The position numbers and the translations under genes were made by a program. Source: Rhodocyclaceae bacterium (GTDB lineage: Bacteria > Pseudomonadota > Gammaproteobacteria > Burkholderiales > Rhodocyclaceae). From it: a stretch of 64,000 nucleotides of DNA. This document shows positions 61,441-64,000 of this stretch, one piece after another. Location of the stretch: contig JAEUNL010000013.1 of the NCBI GenBank assembly GCA_016791115.1, forward strand, positions 1-64,000. The letters run 5' to 3'. Positions within the stretch are counted from its first letter, which is position 1. The number at the start of each line of letters is the position of its first letter. Under the pieces are notes generated by a model. It was not told where the DNA came from. It ran no database searches and was given only the letters and a program-made list of their open reading frames with translations.

Positions 61441-64000
61441 TGCCATTGCACGACCCCATTGCCCAGCCGCTACCCGACGCACAGACCGAGGTCAAGACCA
61501 CCACTTGCTACATGTGTGCCTGCCGCTGCGGTATCCGTGTACATCTCCGAAACGGCGAGGTGCGCTACATCGAGGGCAATCCCGACCACCCGTTGAACAA
61601 GGGCGTCATTTGCGCGAAAGGGTCTTCGGGCATCATGAAGCAGTATTCGCCCGCCCGCTTGACGAAGCCGCTTTTGCGAAAGGCCGGCAGCGAACGCGGC
61701 AGCGGAGCGTATGAGGCCATCAGCTGGGAGGAGGCTTTTTCGCTTCTCGAGAAGCGTCTCGGGGCAATTCGCGCTACCGATCCGAAGAAGTTCGCGCTGT
61801 TCACCGGGCGCGACCAGATGCAGGCTCTGACGGGGTTGTTCGCTCGACAGTTTGGTACGCCGAATTACGCAGCCCATGGCGGATTCTGCTCGGTCAACAT
61901 GGCGGCCGGAATGATCTACACGATCGGGGGCTCGTTCTGGGAATTCGGCGGACCGGACCTCGAGCGATCGAAGCTGTTCTTCATGATCGGCACGGCCGAA
62001 GATCATCACTCCAATCCGCTGAAAAGCGCCTTGTCGCAATTCAAACGTAACGGCGGAAGGTTCATCGCCATCAATCCCGTGCGCACCGGCTATGCCGCCA
62101 TTGCGGATGAATGGGTTCCGATCAAACCGGGCACCGACGGCGCGCTTCTGCTTGCAATCATCCACGAGATCATCCGGCTGGGCCTCTATGACCGCGCGTT
62201 TCTGGCGCGCTACACGAACGCGGGACAACTCGTCAATGTGGATGAAGCCAGCGACGAATTCGGCTTGATGGCACGCAATGCGGCAGGGGACTTGATCAAC
62301 CCCTTGCGTCCGCACAACTTCCTGTGGTGGGATCGCAAGCAGTATCGGCCGGTTGGCGACCACACGGCTGGCGCGGACCCTGCGCTGCTCGGCGCATTCC
62401 GGCTTCAGGACGGCACACCGGTGAAGCCGGCCTTCCAGCTGCTCGAAGAACGGGTACGGGACTTTACGCCGGAATGGGCTGCCGGCATCACGGGCATTGC
62501 GGTCGACACCATAAGGCGTTTGGCCCATGAGATGGGGATTGCGGCGCGCGACCAGAAAATCGAATTGCCCATCGCGTGGACCGACTGGTGGGGCGAAGAG
62601 CACAAGAGCATCGTCGGCAACCCGGTGGCATTTCATGCAATGCGCGGCCTCGCGGCGCATTCAAACGGCTTCCAGACGATCCGGGCGCTCGCGATTCTGA
62701 TGTCATTGCTTGGGACAATCGATCGGCCGGGCGGATTCCGCCATCGGGCGCCCTATCCGCGCGCAGTACCGCCCAACGCGCGGCCCCCGAAGGGTCCGCA
62801 ATCGGTCAAGCCGAACACGCCGCTCGACGCGCCGCCGCTGGGGTGGCCGGAGAGTCCAGATGACCTGTTCGTGGACGAGCAGGGTTCGCCAGTCAGGATC
62901 GACAAGGGATTCTCGTGGGAGCATCCGCTCTCCGCGCACGGACTCATGCATAACGTCATCACGAACGCTTGGCGTGGCGACCCCTATCCAATCGATACCT
63001 TGTTCCTCTTCATGGCCAACATGGCATGGAATTCGAGCATGAACACGTCCGAAGTTCGCCAGATGCTTTGCGACAAGCGTGCAGACGGCGAATACCGGAT
63101 TCCGTTCATCGTCGTGTGCGATACGTTCCAGTCCGAAACGACGGCATTCGCCGATCTCGTGCTGCCCGATACGACTTATCTCGAACGACACGACGTAATG
63201 TCGATGCTCGACCGGCCGATTTCGGAGTTCGAGGGGCCGGTGGACGCTGTCCGTGTTCCCGTCGTGCCGCCACTGGGAGAGTGCCGTCCGTTTCAAGAGG
63301 TGCTTGTCGAACTGGCCGGCCGGCTAAAGCTTCCTGCATTCACTGCCGCAGACGGTTCGCGGAAGTATTCGAGTTATACCGATCTGATCATCAACTACGA
63401 GACTGCGCCAGGCTCCGGAATTGGATTTTTGGCCGGCTGGCGCGGCAAGGATGGCGAGAAGTCAATGCGGGGCGAGCCCAATCCGCGCCAGTGGGACATG
63501 TATGCCGCAAACAACTGCGTGTTCCATCACCATATGCCGCCGTCACACCAGTACATGCGAAACTGGAACAAGGGCTACCTCGAATGGGCACAACAGGTCG
63601 GAATTCGGCGTGACAACGATCCGATCGTGATACACATCTACTCCGAGTTTCTTCAGCGCTTCCGGCTTGCCGCACAGGGACGAAGTACCGGGCGGCAGCC
63701 GCCGAACCATCTGCGCAAACGGGTCGAAACCTATTTCGACCCGCTGCCGTTCTGGTACGAGCCACTGGAGGCCAGCGTTTCCGACCATGCGCGTTATCCG
63801 CTCTGCGCAGTCACCCAGCGGCCGATGGCGATGTACCACTCGTGGGATTCACAGAACGCCTGGCTGCGCCAGATCCACACCCACAACTATCTGTTCGTGA
63901 ATCCCGCCACAGCAATGGCAGCCGGAATCGCGGACGGTGACTGGATGTGGGTCGAATCGCGCTGGGGCAAGGTTCGCTGCATGTGCCGATATTCGGGTGC
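61441..64000 (+). CDS. soeA: SoeA-like sulfite-oxidising molybdopterin oxidoreductase (3' end outside window)
   Basis: The frame from ATG 61441 is open to the window end (853 codons). There is no signal peptide; residues 23-30 read CYMCACRC, the N-terminal [4Fe-4S] motif, followed by GVICAKGSSG. Later segments such as GGFCSVNMAAG, INPVRTGYAAIADEWVPIKPG and YHSWDSQNAWLRQIHTHNYL fit the PSR/SoeA branch of the DMSO reductase family. The cytoplasmic location distinguishes SoeA from exported polysulfide reductases. SoeB and SoeC should follow. Expected to oxidise sulfite from DsrAB to sulfate. Confidence 0.82.

Overview
The window is high-GC DNA from a chemolithotrophic, sulfur-oxidising proteobacterium, most likely a betaproteobacterium. 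The reasons are the oxidative-type dsr operon (dsrEFH, dsrL and dsrN present), the housekeeping gene order tmk-holB-pilZ-tatD, and small families I associate with Betaproteobacteria (DUF4936, DUF1178). I cannot name a genus from sequence alone. No rRNA, tRNA, insertion sequence or CRISPR array was seen.

Bases 1-34,100 are mostly housekeeping: a periplasmic-type DNA ligase (cut by the window edge), tadA, an L,D-transpeptidase, ygfZ, mltG-tmk-holB-pilZ-tatD, cysK, a MalY/PatB-type C-S lyase, a PQQ-type lipoprotein dehydrogenase, cspA, srkA, an assimilatory sulfate importer (sbp, cysTWA) with a CysB-type regulator, an M48 peptidase, ettA, an MlaF-like ATPase, a glutaredoxin-membrane protein fusion, a small papain-like protease, pdxH, an orphan tyrosine recombinase, a TDT/SLAC1 transporter and an EF-G paralogue.

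Bases 34,290-52,805 form a divergent sulfur-oxidation island. To the right runs dsrABEFHCMKLJOPN-dsrR, then a cysteine-less DsrC homologue and a siroheme-pathway methyltransferase. To the left, from the same 321-bp intergenic region, runs a tightly packed seven-gene unit: sqr, a 78-aa protein, a Cas6/Cmx6-like protein, a second cysteine-less DsrC homologue, a tandem TusA protein, an unrecognised 203-aa protein and a TauD-like dioxygenase. A Cas6-family protein between sqr and DsrC/TusA genes, with no CRISPR array or other cas gene in the window, is the most unexpected feature.

Bases 52,821-60,824 hold a soluble NarX/NarL-like two-component pair, divergent from an Isp-type [NiFe]-hydrogenase operon (protease, HupH-like, hynS, isp1, isp2, hynL). 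Isp1/Isp2 resemble DsrM/DsrK, so hydrogen and sulfur electrons may enter the quinone pool through similar modules. After a DUF202 protein, a SoeA-like cytoplasmic sulfite-oxidising molybdoenzyme gene starts at 61,441 and runs off the end.

A working model: Sqr oxidises sulfide at the membrane; TusA, DsrEFH and DsrC pass persulfide sulfur to DsrAB, which with DsrL and DsrMKJOP releases sulfite; SoeA oxidises sulfite. The sqr, dsrA and soeA promoters share a TACCC/GGGTA dyad and a -10 element at identical spacing, so all three steps may answer to one regulator.
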